From positions 1 through 64,000 of the forward strand of contig CAZEWZ010000005.1 in assembly GCA_964516765.1 (NCBI GenBank): a stretch of DNA of 64,000 nucleotides, read 5' to 3'. Within the stretch, counting starts at the first letter, position 1. The number at the start of each line of letters is the position of its first letter. The position numbers and the translations under genes were made by a program. This DNA is from CAZEWZ01 sp964516765. Its GTDB lineage: Bacteria > Bacteroidota > Bacteroidia > Flavobacteriales > UBA7430. Shown here one piece after another: positions 8,172 to 16,641 of this stretch. Under the pieces are notes generated by a model, which worked only from the letters and a program-made list of their open reading frames with translations, searched no databases and had not been told where the DNA came from.

Positions 8172-10199
8172 TTAGTTTTTTGCGAATTTAACAGATCGAT
8201 CATCATATTTTGCTATGTAAACTCCCGATGGTAAAAACTCTAAAGAATTTTCAACTTTTTTTCCTAACAAATCATATATGGCAATAATTTGGTGGGATGT
8301 GCTTATAAGTTCCTCAAGACTAACTTCACATTCTTTAGCTTCAATAATTATTTCAACTAGATCATCTGATTCGCATGATGATTGAATCCAACTAACATCC
8401 CAATTGTAGAAATAATAATAATATTCATTTCCATATTCAGAATCAGTTATACTTACAACATTATAAATTTCATATGGATAATCCGTACCTTGATTACTTC
8501 GCTTTAACATGGGATTAACATTTCCAAAACTAGACTCGTTAACTTGGTCATTAGTTCCAAGTCTATAGTTAAGACCTTCAGCGACTTCCCAATTAAGCTC
8601 AATTGTAGCATCACCAGAAATGTATACGAGTGTATCAAGAAGAATAGCATTGTTACTTCCTCTTAATTCAATCATTCGGTCTCCAGCGTATATTTCGTCA
8701 GTGAAAACATCAATTGACTTAAGAATAAAGTCTGAATTTGCATTAAATATTTGATAAGAATTATATTGACTTCCACTGTAAGAGTTTGATCCTAAATGTG
8801 ACTCTTGGCCAACATAATTAGAACTCATATTAGATGATATCTGACTTGCAAATAAATGTATATCATTTTCAAGAATGGGAATTAAATAAGGATTTCCAGT
8901 AAAAACAAGTATATTATCATCATTATACCAATAGGCATTATCACAATTCAATTCGATCAATAGTTCTTGATTTAAACAAGCTTCAGAAATCGGCTCAACT
9001 AAAACTGGTGAGTCAACGAATATTGTATTAACAGATGTTAGGGATGATGGGGTAGTAATCTCACAATTTGAATTGGAAACATTTACTGAATAACTACCTG
9101 CTTGAGATACAGAAATAGTTTGAGATGTTTCCCCCGTGTTCCATAAATATGAATCACCATAATTAGCAGATAATTCAATAGTTTCCCCGTCACAAATTTC
9201 TACATTCCCCTGAAGATTAATTGTAGACTCTGAATTAGAACCTTGAAGAACTAAAGTCACTGGGATAGCTGTATAGTTATTGTCTTCATTTTCTTCAATG
9301 TAATAGTCATTAGGATCTGCTTCACCTACGATCCAATACTCACCATTACAGAGATTTGCATCTAAATTTATCCATTGTTCATCAAGCCATTCTCCATATA
9401 GATCAAGATAACCAGAAGAAATTCCTTGTTCTACCTCTGAACAACCATAGGCTCCACCACCTAATCCAAAGTTTGGAAAGTCTATATTGTATAGAACTTC
9501 TCCTTCACCATAAGTAGTATTAATATCCCTACAATGACCTGTATAATCAGTGTCAGAGTACAAATCTAAGTTAGGATTAGGATTACAAATACCATAGTCC
9601 ATTAAGCAGAATCCTAATTTGGCACCATCAGAAACAATAGGCCAATCTCGTGGGTCTGATAAATTATCATCCTTTTTTCTAAGAGTGAAAACTCCCCAAT
9701 CATTAGTATGATTGTGGCCATGATCTGGATGATAAGTCATCGTACCTGCGGCGCGATCATAGTGTGTCATTGTACCATCACTATTTTTATGATAAATCCT
9801 TTGCCAGATTATTTGATCTGGATCAGAACCGTCAGGACAATAAAATTCTTCAATAGAATTAGGATCATAAATAATTGAGGTATCAGTTCCACAAATAAAG
9901 GTTCTATAACCATCTGGACCAGCACCACGTACGGTTAATGGACCATGTCCTGAATTAGGAGTAGAAGCACTTATTCTAAGTCTTCCGTTATTTTCTTCAT
10001 TTCCTGTTTGAGAATACTCAGTAGGGCCATCAGAAACATCTTCAAGCGCAAACCATGACAATTGAATATCTGGGAGAAGATCACAATCAGTTTGAGTAGG
10101 GTCTAAACATTCACAATCAGTAGCATCATTGATTGTACATTGAGAAAATACAAATTGATTTATTGCAAAAGTTGATATTAGTATAAATAGATATTTCAT
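8172..10199 (-). CDS. Lysyl-oxidase-like copper protein with Ig-like domain and T9SS tail
   Basis: A 675-residue exported protein. A signal peptide (1-20) is followed by a lysyl oxidase domain (about 42-318). LPDIQLSW opens the domain, and YHPDHGHNHTNDW (about 156-168) supplies the His cluster that binds copper in this family. PNFGLGGG and VGEADPNDYYIEENEDNNY (about 292-310) close it. Lysyl oxidases oxidise primary amines of lysine side chains, releasing ammonia and peroxide and allowing cross-linking. An Ig-like segment (YLWNTGETSQTISV, about 353-366) and a beta-rich region follow. The C-terminus (IIAIYDLLGKKV ... SGVYIAKYDD) is a T9SS sorting domain. The quinone-forming Tyr/Lys pair cannot be assigned by eye. 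It is first gene of an operon with the sugar dehydrogenase. Confidence 0.85.
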   Translation of the reverse strand: MKYLFILISTFAINQFVFSQCTINDATDCECLDPTQTDCDLLPDIQLSWFALEDVSDGPTEYSQTGNEENNGRLRISASTPNSGHGPLTVRGAGPDGYRTFICGTDTSIIYDPNSIEEFYCPDGSDPDQIIWQRIYHKNSDGTMTHYDRAAGTMTYHPDHGHNHTNDWGVFTLRKKDDNLSDPRDWPIVSDGAKLGFCLMDYGICNPNPNLDLYSDTDYTGHCRDINTTYGEGEVLYNIDFPNFGLGGGAYGCSEVEQGISSGYLDLYGEWLDEQWINLDANLCNGEYWIVGEADPNDYYIEENEDNNYTAIPVTLVLQGSNSESTINLQGNVEICDGETIELSANYGDSYLWNTGETSQTISVSQAGSYSVNVSNSNCEITTPSSLTSVNTIFVDSPVLVEPISEACLNQELLIELNCDNAYWYNDDNILVFTGNPYLIPILENDIHLFASQISSNMSSNYVGQESHLGSNSYSGSQYNSYQIFNANSDFILKSIDVFTDEIYAGDRMIELRGSNNAILLDTLVYISGDATIELNWEVAEGLNYRLGTNDQVNESSFGNVNPMLKRSNQGTDYPYEIYNVVSITDSEYGNEYYYYFYNWDVSWIQSSCESDDLVEIIIEAKECEVSLEELISTSHQIIAIYDLLGKKVENSLEFLPSGVYIAKYDDRSVKFAKN

Positions 10200-10218
10200 A
10201 ATAATAATATTTTATTTG

Positions 10219-10226
10219 CAAATTTA
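10219..10226 (-). promoter_or_regulatory. Candidate -7 element (TAAATTTG) of the lysyl oxidase-dehydrogenase operon
   Basis: The minus strand reads TAAATTTG, an exact TAnnTTTG match, 19 bases before the start codon at 10199. I see no good -33 element. Confidence 0.5.
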
Positions 10227-10284
10227 ATGATTTTTGAAGTCGGATTAAAATAAATATACACATATAAACATACATTCTAAAAAC

Positions 10285-10317
10285 TTGAGGATTCGAATAA
10301 TTTAAATTGTATAATTG
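10285..10317 (+). promoter_or_regulatory. Candidate promoter of the CDP-alcohol phosphatidyltransferase gene
   Basis: TTG (10285-10287), a 22-base spacer and TATAATTG (10310-10317, one mismatch to TAnnTTTG) lie 19 bases before the ATG at 10337. Confidence 0.45.
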
Positions 10318-10336
10318 CATTCAAAATTATTTAATT

Positions 10337-11122
10337 ATGTCAAAGGTTCCCACGAGCGAAAAATTTCTTGATTTATCTGATTATGGGAGAACTCCGGGAA
10401 GAAAAATAGCGAAATTTCTTCAAAACACTTTTTTTACTCCAGTAAAAGTGACTTTTCTATTTTTTCTAGTTGGAATAATTGCTGCATACTGTATTTTAGA
10501 AAAAAGCTATATTACGGCGGCTATTCTGATTGTGATAAAATCCATTTTAGATGCATCTGATGGTGAGTTAGCTCGTTTGAGAAATACTCCATCGTACATT
10601 GGAAGATTCGTTGACTCTATAGCAGACATTATATTGAATTTTATTTTGTTTATGGCAATTGCTGTATCTACTAATATTTCTATTGGTTTATCCATACTTA
10701 CATTTCTATGTTTTCAACTTCAGGGAACTCTATATAATTACTATTATGTTATTTATAGAAGAAATGTTTCAGGTGATCAAACTAGTAGAGTATTTGAAAT
10801 TGAAGTTCCAAAAGCCTTAGGTAATGAATCCCAAAAGATGGTAACTTTTCTGTATAAACTTTATCGTTTGTTATATGGAGTATTTGATTTTGTTATATAT
10901 AAATTTGATTACTCAGCGTCAAAATCAAAGAGTTTCTCTAAATTATTTATGACAGCGACCTCTGTGTTTGGGTTAGGCTTTCAACTTTTGATCATGGCTG
11001 TTTTTATGGCCACAGGATATATTGAAATTATTATACCCTTTTTCATTGCGATAACAGCATTTATTCCAATACTGATTATTGTTAGAAAGGTTTTGACTCA
11101 ATCATCTATTATTCAAGAGTAA
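10337..11122 (+). CDS. CDP-alcohol phosphatidyltransferase family membrane protein
   Basis: A 261-residue integral membrane protein with about six hydrophobic segments. It contains the complete family signature D-x2-DG-x2-AR-x8-G-x3-D-x3-D, from DASDGELAR through G-RFV-D-SIA-D (about residues 73-99). This site binds two metal ions and transfers a phosphoalcohol from a CDP-alcohol, with release of CMP. The substrate (inositol, glycerol phosphate or other) cannot be read from the motif. An upstream in-frame TTG at 10307 would place the start inside the promoter, so the ATG at 10337 is used. Its 3' end overlaps the convergent CIA30 gene by 14 bases. Confidence 0.88.
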   Translation: MSKVPTSEKFLDLSDYGRTPGRKIAKFLQNTFFTPVKVTFLFFLVGIIAAYCILEKSYITAAILIVIKSILDASDGELARLRNTPSYIGRFVDSIADIILNFILFMAIAVSTNISIGLSILTFLCFQLQGTLYNYYYVIYRRNVSGDQTSRVFEIEVPKALGNESQKMVTFLYKLYRLLYGVFDFVIYKFDYSASKSKSFSKLFMTATSVFGLGFQLLIMAVFMATGYIEIIIPFFIAITAFIPILIIVRKVLTQSSIIQE

Positions 11123-11657
11123 TCTTATCTATAAGAAGGTCGAAGTTTTCATTTTTTTTATTTCCAATCAAAATGCCAATTTGATCAATGCTATTTCCGT
11201 GGAAATTAGCCATATCTAATTTTTGACCTCTGTATGTGGGAGTAAAATCAGCCAATAAAAGCTCAATTATTTCCCAATTTCCAGAACTTTTAAAAGTGCT
11301 TACATAACTAAAATAATCACTATTATTCTCCTTTAATCTTAACTGATAACTTTTTTGGTCACCTTTCAAGTAAATTAAAATTTTAGAATAACCTTGTAGG
11401 TCAAAAGTTTGGTTGTAGGATCTGAAAGATGCGAAACCACCATTGAAATCAAGTGATATTTGGCCGGAAAATTTTGCGTGACCATCATTGTTAATAGTCA
11501 GATTACTTTTTGAAACACCACCCATTACACCATCATTCATAATTTGCCAATTATTTAGGTTACTTGATGGAGAGAAATTAATCATTTGAAAAAGTGAGTT
11601 TTGACCTAAAATGTTTAAAGATATAAATGTTGAAATTATAAATATTAAAAATCTCAT
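11109..11657 (-). CDS. CIA30-family (complex I intermediate-associated protein 30-like) exported protein
   Basis: A 182-residue protein with a probable N-terminal signal (MRFLIFIISTFISLNILGQ). The rest matches the CIA30 domain, a jelly-roll fold related to carbohydrate-binding modules: WQIMNDGVMGGVS, FSGQISLDFNGGFAS, then YLKGDQKSYQLRL and the closing DQIGILIGNK. The name comes from a mitochondrial assembly factor; bacterial homologues have no settled role. The signal peptide suggests a periplasmic site, which makes a complex I role doubtful. A TAnnTTTG element lies at 11691-11698. Confidence 0.82.
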   Translation of the reverse strand: MRFLIFIISTFISLNILGQNSLFQMINFSPSSNLNNWQIMNDGVMGGVSKSNLTINNDGHAKFSGQISLDFNGGFASFRSYNQTFDLQGYSKILIYLKGDQKSYQLRLKENNSDYFSYVSTFKSSGNWEIIELLLADFTPTYRGQKLDMANFHGNSIDQIGILIGNKKNENFDLLIDKITLE

Positions 11658-11690
11658 GCTAAATTTTAATTTTATTAATAATTAAAAATA

Positions 11691-11698
11691 CAAATTTA
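11691..11698 (-). promoter_or_regulatory. Candidate -7 element (TAAATTTG) of the CIA30 gene
   Basis: The minus strand reads TAAATTTG, 33 bases before the start codon at 11657. The -33 position has no clear TTG. Confidence 0.45.
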
Positions 11699-11868
11699 TA
11701 TTAATTTGTTTAAAATTAATTTCATAAGTTATAAATGGTTATAATTATTTTGAATAAGTTAGATATTGCATTTCTGAGGGTGAATATTTATTGTGAGTTA
11801 CAATATTAATTTTTATAAAACTAACTAGGGATATATAAATTAAATTCATTTTGTATTTTTACAACGCT

Positions 11869-12321
11869 ATGAAAAAAACACTATGGATAACAAAACATTT
11901 TGATGATTTGACTTCTACCGAAATTTATGACATGTTTGTTATAAGGCAACAGGTGTTTATTGTTGAGCAGGATTGCGCATATCAAGATGTTGATGATAAA
12001 GACAAAAATTCATATCATTTATTTGGCTACAATGGGAGTTATCTTTCAGCTTACCTTCGTATTGTACCTCCAAAAATATCGTATAAGGAAGTTTCCATTG
12101 GGAGAGTTCTTACATCTAAATCCGATAGAAATTTAGGATTAGGAAAAATATTAATGAAAAAAGGAATCAATGAAGTTGAACGTATTTTTAAAACAAAAAT
12201 TATCCGAATATCTGCACAAACTTATTTAATTAAATTTTATAAAGAATTAGGGTTTATAAAGGTGGGTGAACCTTATCTGGAAGACGATATTCCTCATATT
12301 GAAATGATATTAATGAGTTGA
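11869..12321 (+). CDS. ElaA-type GNAT N-acetyltransferase
   Basis: A 150-residue cytoplasmic acetyltransferase. The pattern RQQVFIVEQDCAYQDVDDKD (about residues 23-42) is the hallmark of the ElaA subgroup. SIGRVLTSKSDRNLGLGK is the acetyl-CoA-binding motif A, and the GFIKVGEPYLEDDIPHIEM end fits the fold. The substrate of ElaA proteins is not established. The frame can be extended to a TTG at 11851, but a -7-like TATTTTTA at 11854-11861 lies in that stretch, so the ATG at 11869 is preferred. Confidence 0.88.
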   Translation: MKKTLWITKHFDDLTSTEIYDMFVIRQQVFIVEQDCAYQDVDDKDKNSYHLFGYNGSYLSAYLRIVPPKISYKEVSIGRVLTSKSDRNLGLGKILMKKGINEVERIFKTKIIRISAQTYLIKFYKELGFIKVGEPYLEDDIPHIEMILMS

Positions 12322-12351
12322 CTTGACTATTTATCTTGAAATTTATAAATG

Positions 12352-12359
12352 TATTTTTG
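12352..12359 (+). promoter_or_regulatory. -7-like element (TATTTTTG) five bases before a start codon
   Basis: This is an exact TAnnTTTG match only 4 bases before the ATG at 12364. If used, it would give a leaderless or nearly leaderless mRNA. The nearest TTG (12323-12325) has a 26-base spacer, longer than usual. Confidence 0.45.
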
Positions 12360-12363
12360 TGGG

Positions 12364-12840
12364 ATGAAAAAAATTGTTTTTTTAGACAGAGACGGAGTAA
12401 TAAATCGCGAGAGAGGAGACTACGTATTTAGTATGTCCGATTTCATACTTAATCATGGTCTTGCCAGGGCTTTACAAAATTGGAGTAGTAATGGTTATTC
12501 TTTTGCAATAGTGACAAATCAAGGTGGTATTTCAAAGATGCTTTATGGTCATAAAGAAGTTAAACAAATCAATAATGTACTGAAGACTTGGTTTAAGGAA
12601 AATCATTTAGATCTTATTGAAATTATGTATTGTCCGCATCATCCATCAATAGAGTCATGTATATGCAGAAAGCCTAATTCTGGAATGATTGAAAGAATTA
12701 TTGCACGACACGATATTTCAATTGAAAATTCCTTTTTTATTGGAGATCAATCTACTGATATTCTTGCTGCCAAAAAAGTGGGGCTAAGAGCAGTAAAAAT
12801 TCAGCCCAACAGCAATTTAAATGATTTAAATATTATCTAA
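12364..12840 (+). CDS. gmhB: HAD-family D-glycero-manno-heptose-1,7-bisphosphate 7-phosphatase-like protein
   Basis: A 158-residue HAD phosphatase of the GmhB/histidinol-phosphatase group. LDRDGVIN (Asp 8 and 10 as nucleophile and acid/base) opens the protein. VTNQGGIS is motif II. CPHHPSIESCICRKP supplies the Cys/His zinc loop specific to this subgroup, and FIGDQSTD is motif IV. GmhB removes the C7 phosphate in ADP-heptose synthesis for lipopolysaccharide. The other heptose genes are not in the window, so specificity is inferred from the family only. The stop codon overlaps the next gene's ATG by one base (TAATG), which indicates translational coupling. Confidence 0.85.
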   Translation: MKKIVFLDRDGVINRERGDYVFSMSDFILNHGLARALQNWSSNGYSFAIVTNQGGISKMLYGHKEVKQINNVLKTWFKENHLDLIEIMYCPHHPSIESCICRKPNSGMIERIIARHDISIENSFFIGDQSTDILAAKKVGLRAVKIQPNSNLNDLNII

Positions 12841-13673
12841 TGTTAAACTTTAATGGGCAATTGAGTCCAAATGATGAGCTTATTTTCAAAGCAGGAAATA
12901 GAGCATTTAATTATGGAGATCAATTATTTGAAACTATTAGATATTCTAGAGGGAAACTTTTATTTTGGGAAGACCATTATTTCAGAATGATGGGCGGAGC
13001 GTGTATTCTAAGAATGGATATTCCTATTCATTTAAATATTGATTTTTTTGAAAGTGAAATATTAAAAACTATTTATGCATCTGTTTTAACCATTCATTCT
13101 GCAAGAGTTCGTCTGAGTATCTTCAGAAAAGATGGTGGAAGATATCTACCTCTAGATCGCTCATTAAACTATTTGATTGAGGTAGAAAAATTAGATTATA
13201 AAAATTGGAAGTTTCCGATTCAAGGAAGTAAAATTGATGTATTTCATGATCACAAAAAGCCCTCTGGAGCGCTCTCAAATGTAAAAGGCGTTCGATCTAT
13301 AGTTTCTGTTCTTTCTGCAATTTATGCTCAAGAGAATAACTTGAATGAAGCAATTATTCTCAACTCTGATTCTTTTCTGTGCGAAACTACTTCCTCTAAT
13401 ATATTTGCTGTATTAGAGAATGTAATATATACTCCACCATTAAGTTCAGGATGTGTTGAGGGTATTATTAGAAAAATCTTAATAGATAACGCTGAAGATT
13501 GGGGATTTACTATGGAGGAAAAAGAAATGAAAACATTTCAATTAGTTAAAGCTCAAGAAGTCTTTCTTACTAATTCTATAATTGGAATACAATGGGTTTC
13601 AATTTATAAGAATAAGACTTATTCGAAAGAGATCTCTTCTCAGTTGTTCAAGAAACTAATTGAATTGAAATAA
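12840..13673 (+). CDS. Class IV PLP-dependent aminotransferase (4-amino-4-deoxychorismate lyase/branched-chain aminotransferase type)
   Basis: A 277-residue fold-type IV PLP enzyme. FNYGDQLFETIR (about 23-34) is the N-terminal motif. The probable PLP Lys is in SNVKG at about 149. EAIILNSDSF followed by CETTSSNIF is the glycine/Ser-Asn loop that holds the cofactor, and CVEGIIRK lies near the phosphate site. Aminodeoxychorismate lyase (folate), branched-chain and D-amino acid aminotransferases share these motifs. A dihydropteroate synthase gene sits 2 kb away, which fits a folate role, but this is only suggestive. It is coupled to the GmhB-like gene by a one-base overlap. Confidence 0.82.
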   Translation: MLNFNGQLSPNDELIFKAGNRAFNYGDQLFETIRYSRGKLLFWEDHYFRMMGGACILRMDIPIHLNIDFFESEILKTIYASVLTIHSARVRLSIFRKDGGRYLPLDRSLNYLIEVEKLDYKNWKFPIQGSKIDVFHDHKKPSGALSNVKGVRSIVSVLSAIYAQENNLNEAIILNSDSFLCETTSSNIFAVLENVIYTPPLSSGCVEGIIRKILIDNAEDWGFTMEEKEMKTFQLVKAQEVFLTNSIIGIQWVSIYKNKTYSKEISSQLFKKLIELK

Positions 13674-14237
13674 TTAGTTATCTCTGATTATTTTGGGAGC
13701 ATTGCCCCATATTTTGTGTTCTTGACCTGAATCACTAATGTATGATTTCCATATTGTATTAACATCCCAATCAAAGAGTGATTTCTTTATTTCATGTACT
13801 TTCCAATTGTTATGAATAATTTCGTTTTGAAGTTGTTTAGGTCCCCAGCCGGAGTAACCTAAAAAGAATAAAACATCTTCTTTAGATAGTTCATTATTCT
13901 TGATTAATTTAATAAGTGAATCAAAGTCTCCTCCCCAATAGAGGTCATTTACGATATGAATACTGTTAGGAATCATTTTAGGCACACGATGGATAAAATA
14001 AAGATTATTTGAAGAGACAGGCCCACCATTATATATTTTGGCTTTGAATAAAGGGCAATCTTCAATAATATCATTGAAGTTTAAATTCAAAGGTTTGTTT
14101 AAAATGAATCCTACAGTATCATTGTTATCGTATTTAGTGATTAAGATAACAGAGTTGTGAAATAAATCGTCACCTAGGCAGGGCTCAGAAACTAATATTT
14201 TTCCTTTTGTAATGCCAAATTTATTAACTACTTTCAT
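13674..14237 (-). CDS. YqgE/AlgH (UPF0301) family protein
   Basis: A 187-residue cytoplasmic protein of the YqgE/AlgH family. It has GKILVSEPCLGDDLFHNSVIL at the N-terminus, TVGFILNKPL, YNGGPV, and GYSGWGPKQLQNEI near residue 125. These are the conserved positions of the family. The biochemical function is not established; an older link to alginate regulation in Pseudomonas is weak. Its stop abuts the convergent aminotransferase gene with no intervening base. Confidence 0.93.
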   Translation of the reverse strand: MKVVNKFGITKGKILVSEPCLGDDLFHNSVILITKYDNNDTVGFILNKPLNLNFNDIIEDCPLFKAKIYNGGPVSSNNLYFIHRVPKMIPNSIHIVNDLYWGGDFDSLIKLIKNNELSKEDVLFFLGYSGWGPKQLQNEIIHNNWKVHEIKKSLFDWDVNTIWKSYISDSGQEHKIWGNAPKIIRDN

Positions 14238-14295
14238 TTATTATTTTATATCAATAAATCTAATGTTTATGCATAACAGTTCCAAATTCTATAGG

Positions 14296-14303
14296 TACAT
14301 TTG
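14296..14303 (+). promoter_or_regulatory. Candidate -7 element (TACATTTG) of pdxH
   Basis: An exact TAnnTTTG match 16 bases before the pdxH ATG. The -33 region has only TTTATG with a long spacer. Confidence 0.5.
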
Positions 14304-14319
14304 TTAAAATTAATTATTA

Positions 14320-14961
14320 ATGACGAAAAACATATCTGACATAAGAACTGATTATTTGAAGTCTGTCCTCAATAAATCTGATCTTGATCCTAATCCTATA
14401 TCTCAATTTAAATCCTGGTTTTCAAAGGTAATAAATGCTAATGTCTATGAGCCTAATGCAATGGTTTTATCCACTGTAAATGCAGTAGGTGAGCCAAATG
14501 GACGAGTTGTTTTACTAAAAAAAATTACAAATGACGGTTTTGTGTTTTTCACAAATTATTTAAGCACAAAGGGAAAGGAACTTCAAGAAAATCCTCGGGC
14601 TTCTCTTACCTTTTTTTGGCCAGAACTAGAACAGCAAGTTCGAGTTTCTGGCATAGTCGAGAAAATATCTGTAGAAGAATCTAACGATTACTTTAATAGT
14701 AGACCGAGAGAAAGTCAAATAGCTGCAATTGCATCTAAACAAAGTGATAAATTACTATCAAGAGTAGAATTATCTAATTCTTTCATTCGACTAGAAAAAG
14801 AGTTTGAAGGGAAGACACTGAAAACACCAAATCATTGGGGTGGATATTTAGTTAAACCAAAAAAAATGGAATTTTGGCAGGGGAGGGCTTCGCGAATGCA
14901 CGATCGACTATGTTATTTATATAATGACAATCAATGGATAATTAATAGGCTTAGTCCTTAA
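14320..14961 (+). CDS. pdxH: Pyridoxamine/pyridoxine 5'-phosphate oxidase
   Basis: A 213-residue FMN enzyme that makes pyridoxal 5'-phosphate, the length typical of PdxH. The conserved motifs are all present: PNAMVLSTV, GRVVLLKK, FVFFTNYLSTKG (FMN/PLP contacts), ASLTFFWPELEQQVRVSG, SRPRESQIAAIAS and the C-terminal EFWQGRASRMHDR. It supplies cofactor for the several PLP enzymes in the window. The last 4 bases overlap the convergent cdaA gene. Confidence 0.96.
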   Translation: MTKNISDIRTDYLKSVLNKSDLDPNPISQFKSWFSKVINANVYEPNAMVLSTVNAVGEPNGRVVLLKKITNDGFVFFTNYLSTKGKELQENPRASLTFFWPELEQQVRVSGIVEKISVEESNDYFNSRPRESQIAAIASKQSDKLLSRVELSNSFIRLEKEFEGKTLKTPNHWGGYLVKPKKMEFWQGRASRMHDRLCYLYNDNQWIINRLSP

Positions 14962-15731
14962 TGATTTTTCAAATCTCTAATCAATAAATTTTCTAAATCT
15001 TTAATCTCAAATAATTCGGTAAGCCTGCCTTGTTTTATGTAAGAAATATTTCCAGTTTCTTCAGATACAACTATTGCAACAGCATCTGTCATCTCAGTCA
15101 AGGTTGCTGCTGCCCTGTGCCGAAGCCCTAAATGTAGTGGCAAAATAACAGCTTCAGATACAGGCAAAATACATCTAGCAGCAACTATTTTATTCTGATT
15201 TATAATAACAGCTCCATCATGTAAAGGACTGTTTTTAAAAAAGATACTTTCAATTAAACCTTGACTTAATTTAGCATTTATTAATTCTCCAGTACTTTCG
15301 TAAGAACCTAATTTAATATTTCTTGAAATAATTAATAAGGCTCCAGTTTTAGTGGATGACATTGATGCGCAAGAACTTAAAAGATAGATAAAATCTAGAG
15401 GAATTTCATTTTCTGCATGTAAAAAACTTTTCAGATAATTTTGCTGATTTTGAAAACTAGTAGAACCAATCATAAGTAAAAACTTCCTAATTTCTTGTTG
15501 GAATACTATCAAAATTGCAATTACCCCAACACCAATAAATTGTCCTAATATTTCACTCAGTAATTCCATCTGAAGCGCGCCTACAAGTTTCCAGAATAAA
15601 TAAATTACTGCCAAACCAATACATATTTTTATTGCAACAGTTCCTCTAACTAATTGATACAAATTAAAGAGTAAAGCAGTAACCAATAAAATATCTAATA
15701 GATCGAGTATGTCAATGTCTAAAAAATTCAA
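14958..15731 (-). CDS. cdaA: Diadenylate cyclase CdaA
   Basis: A 257-residue membrane-anchored diadenylate cyclase that condenses two ATP into c-di-AMP. Three hydrophobic segments occupy about residues 8-80. The DAC domain follows, with the catalytic DGA motif at 172-174 (SPLHDGAVII) and the RHR motif at 204-206 (GLRHRAA). The order and spacing match CdaA/YbbP. It lies one base downstream of folP on the same strand and is likely cotranscribed. This folP-cdaA pairing is common in Bacteroidota. The regulator proteins CdaR and GlmM are not adjacent. Confidence 0.95.
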   Translation of the reverse strand: MNFLDIDILDLLDILLVTALLFNLYQLVRGTVAIKICIGLAVIYLFWKLVGALQMELLSEILGQFIGVGVIAILIVFQQEIRKFLLMIGSTSFQNQQNYLKSFLHAENEIPLDFIYLLSSCASMSSTKTGALLIISRNIKLGSYESTGELINAKLSQGLIESIFFKNSPLHDGAVIINQNKIVAARCILPVSEAVILPLHLGLRHRAAATLTEMTDAVAIVVSEETGNISYIKQGRLTELFEIKDLENLLIRDLKNH

Positions 15732-15732
15732 G

Positions 15733-16605
15733 CTATTTTTTTAACAAGTTAGTAATTTTTATTGCTTCTATAGCTTCTTTTACATCGTGAACTCTCAAAA
15801 TCGAAGCTCCATTCAATAATGAAAAGGTGTGTAAAACAGTTGACCCGTTTAAAGAGTTATTTGCATCAATCTCTAAAACTTTGTACACCATAGATTTTCT
15901 GGAAATACCAACCAAAATAGGGCAATCTAGTATTTCTAATGACTTTAAACCACATAAAAGTTCGTAATTCTGTTCGATATTTTTGGAAAAGCCAAATCCC
16001 GGATCAATTATCAAATCATTGTGCCCCATTTCTATCAAGCGATTTGCTTTTGTCTGAAGTTCAGTGATGATATCTTGAATCAAATAATTATAAGTGTTTA
16101 ATGATTGCATATTTTTAGGATGACCTCTCATATGCATCATTATATAAGGTGTATTAGTCCTCGATACCAAAGAGAACATATCTGGATCTAAATCCCCTCC
16201 TGAAATATCATTAATAATTGCAACCCCCATATCAATTGCTTCCATCGCTATAGATGATCGAAAAGTGTCAACAGAAATAAGGGCATTAGGAAATTCATTA
16301 TAAATCATTTTTAATGCAGGAAAAAGTCTTTTCCCTTCATCTTTAATAGAGACAAAAGACGCTCCAGGTCTTGAAGAATATGCTCCTAAGTCAATAAATG
16401 TTGCACCATGCATAAGTATATCTTCAATTTTATTCAACAAGTGAAGATCGGATTTGGCCCTACTACTTTTGTAAAAAGAATCTGGAGTGAAATTTAGTAT
16501 AGCCATAACTTTTGGTTGACTTAAATCAATCACATTACCCCTACAATTTATTGTTCTTTTCAAAAGAATATTTTTTTTAAATCTATAAAGCGCGTACTTT
16601 AGCAT
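15733..16605 (-). CDS. folP: Dihydropteroate synthase
   Basis: A 290-residue TIM-barrel enzyme joining p-aminobenzoate to dihydropterin pyrophosphate in folate synthesis. Signature motifs run in order: MAILNFTPDSF, DLGAYSSRPGA, ISVDTFRSSIA, NDISGG, MHMRGHPKNMQ, DPGFGFSK, GISRKSM and LRVHDV. The sulphonamide-contact residues lie in normal motifs. An in-frame TTG at 16608 precedes the ATG at 16605; the ATG is preferred, although a TAnnTTTG element abuts it (see findings). It is divergent from the DUF1599 gene and drives cdaA downstream. Confidence 0.95.
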   Translation of the reverse strand: MLKYALYRFKKNILLKRTINCRGNVIDLSQPKVMAILNFTPDSFYKSSRAKSDLHLLNKIEDILMHGATFIDLGAYSSRPGASFVSIKDEGKRLFPALKMIYNEFPNALISVDTFRSSIAMEAIDMGVAIINDISGGDLDPDMFSLVSRTNTPYIMMHMRGHPKNMQSLNTYNYLIQDIITELQTKANRLIEMGHNDLIIDPGFGFSKNIEQNYELLCGLKSLEILDCPILVGISRKSMVYKVLEIDANNSLNGSTVLHTFSLLNGASILRVHDVKEAIEAIKITNLLKK

Positions 16606-16641
16606 CAAATGTAAATTAATTACTTTAGAGATTAAATTCTA

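Noticed and set aside
10126..10320. 64-codon minus-strand reading frame in front of the lysyl-oxidase-like gene
   Set aside because: It overlaps the signal peptide region of the real gene in another frame and spans its promoter.
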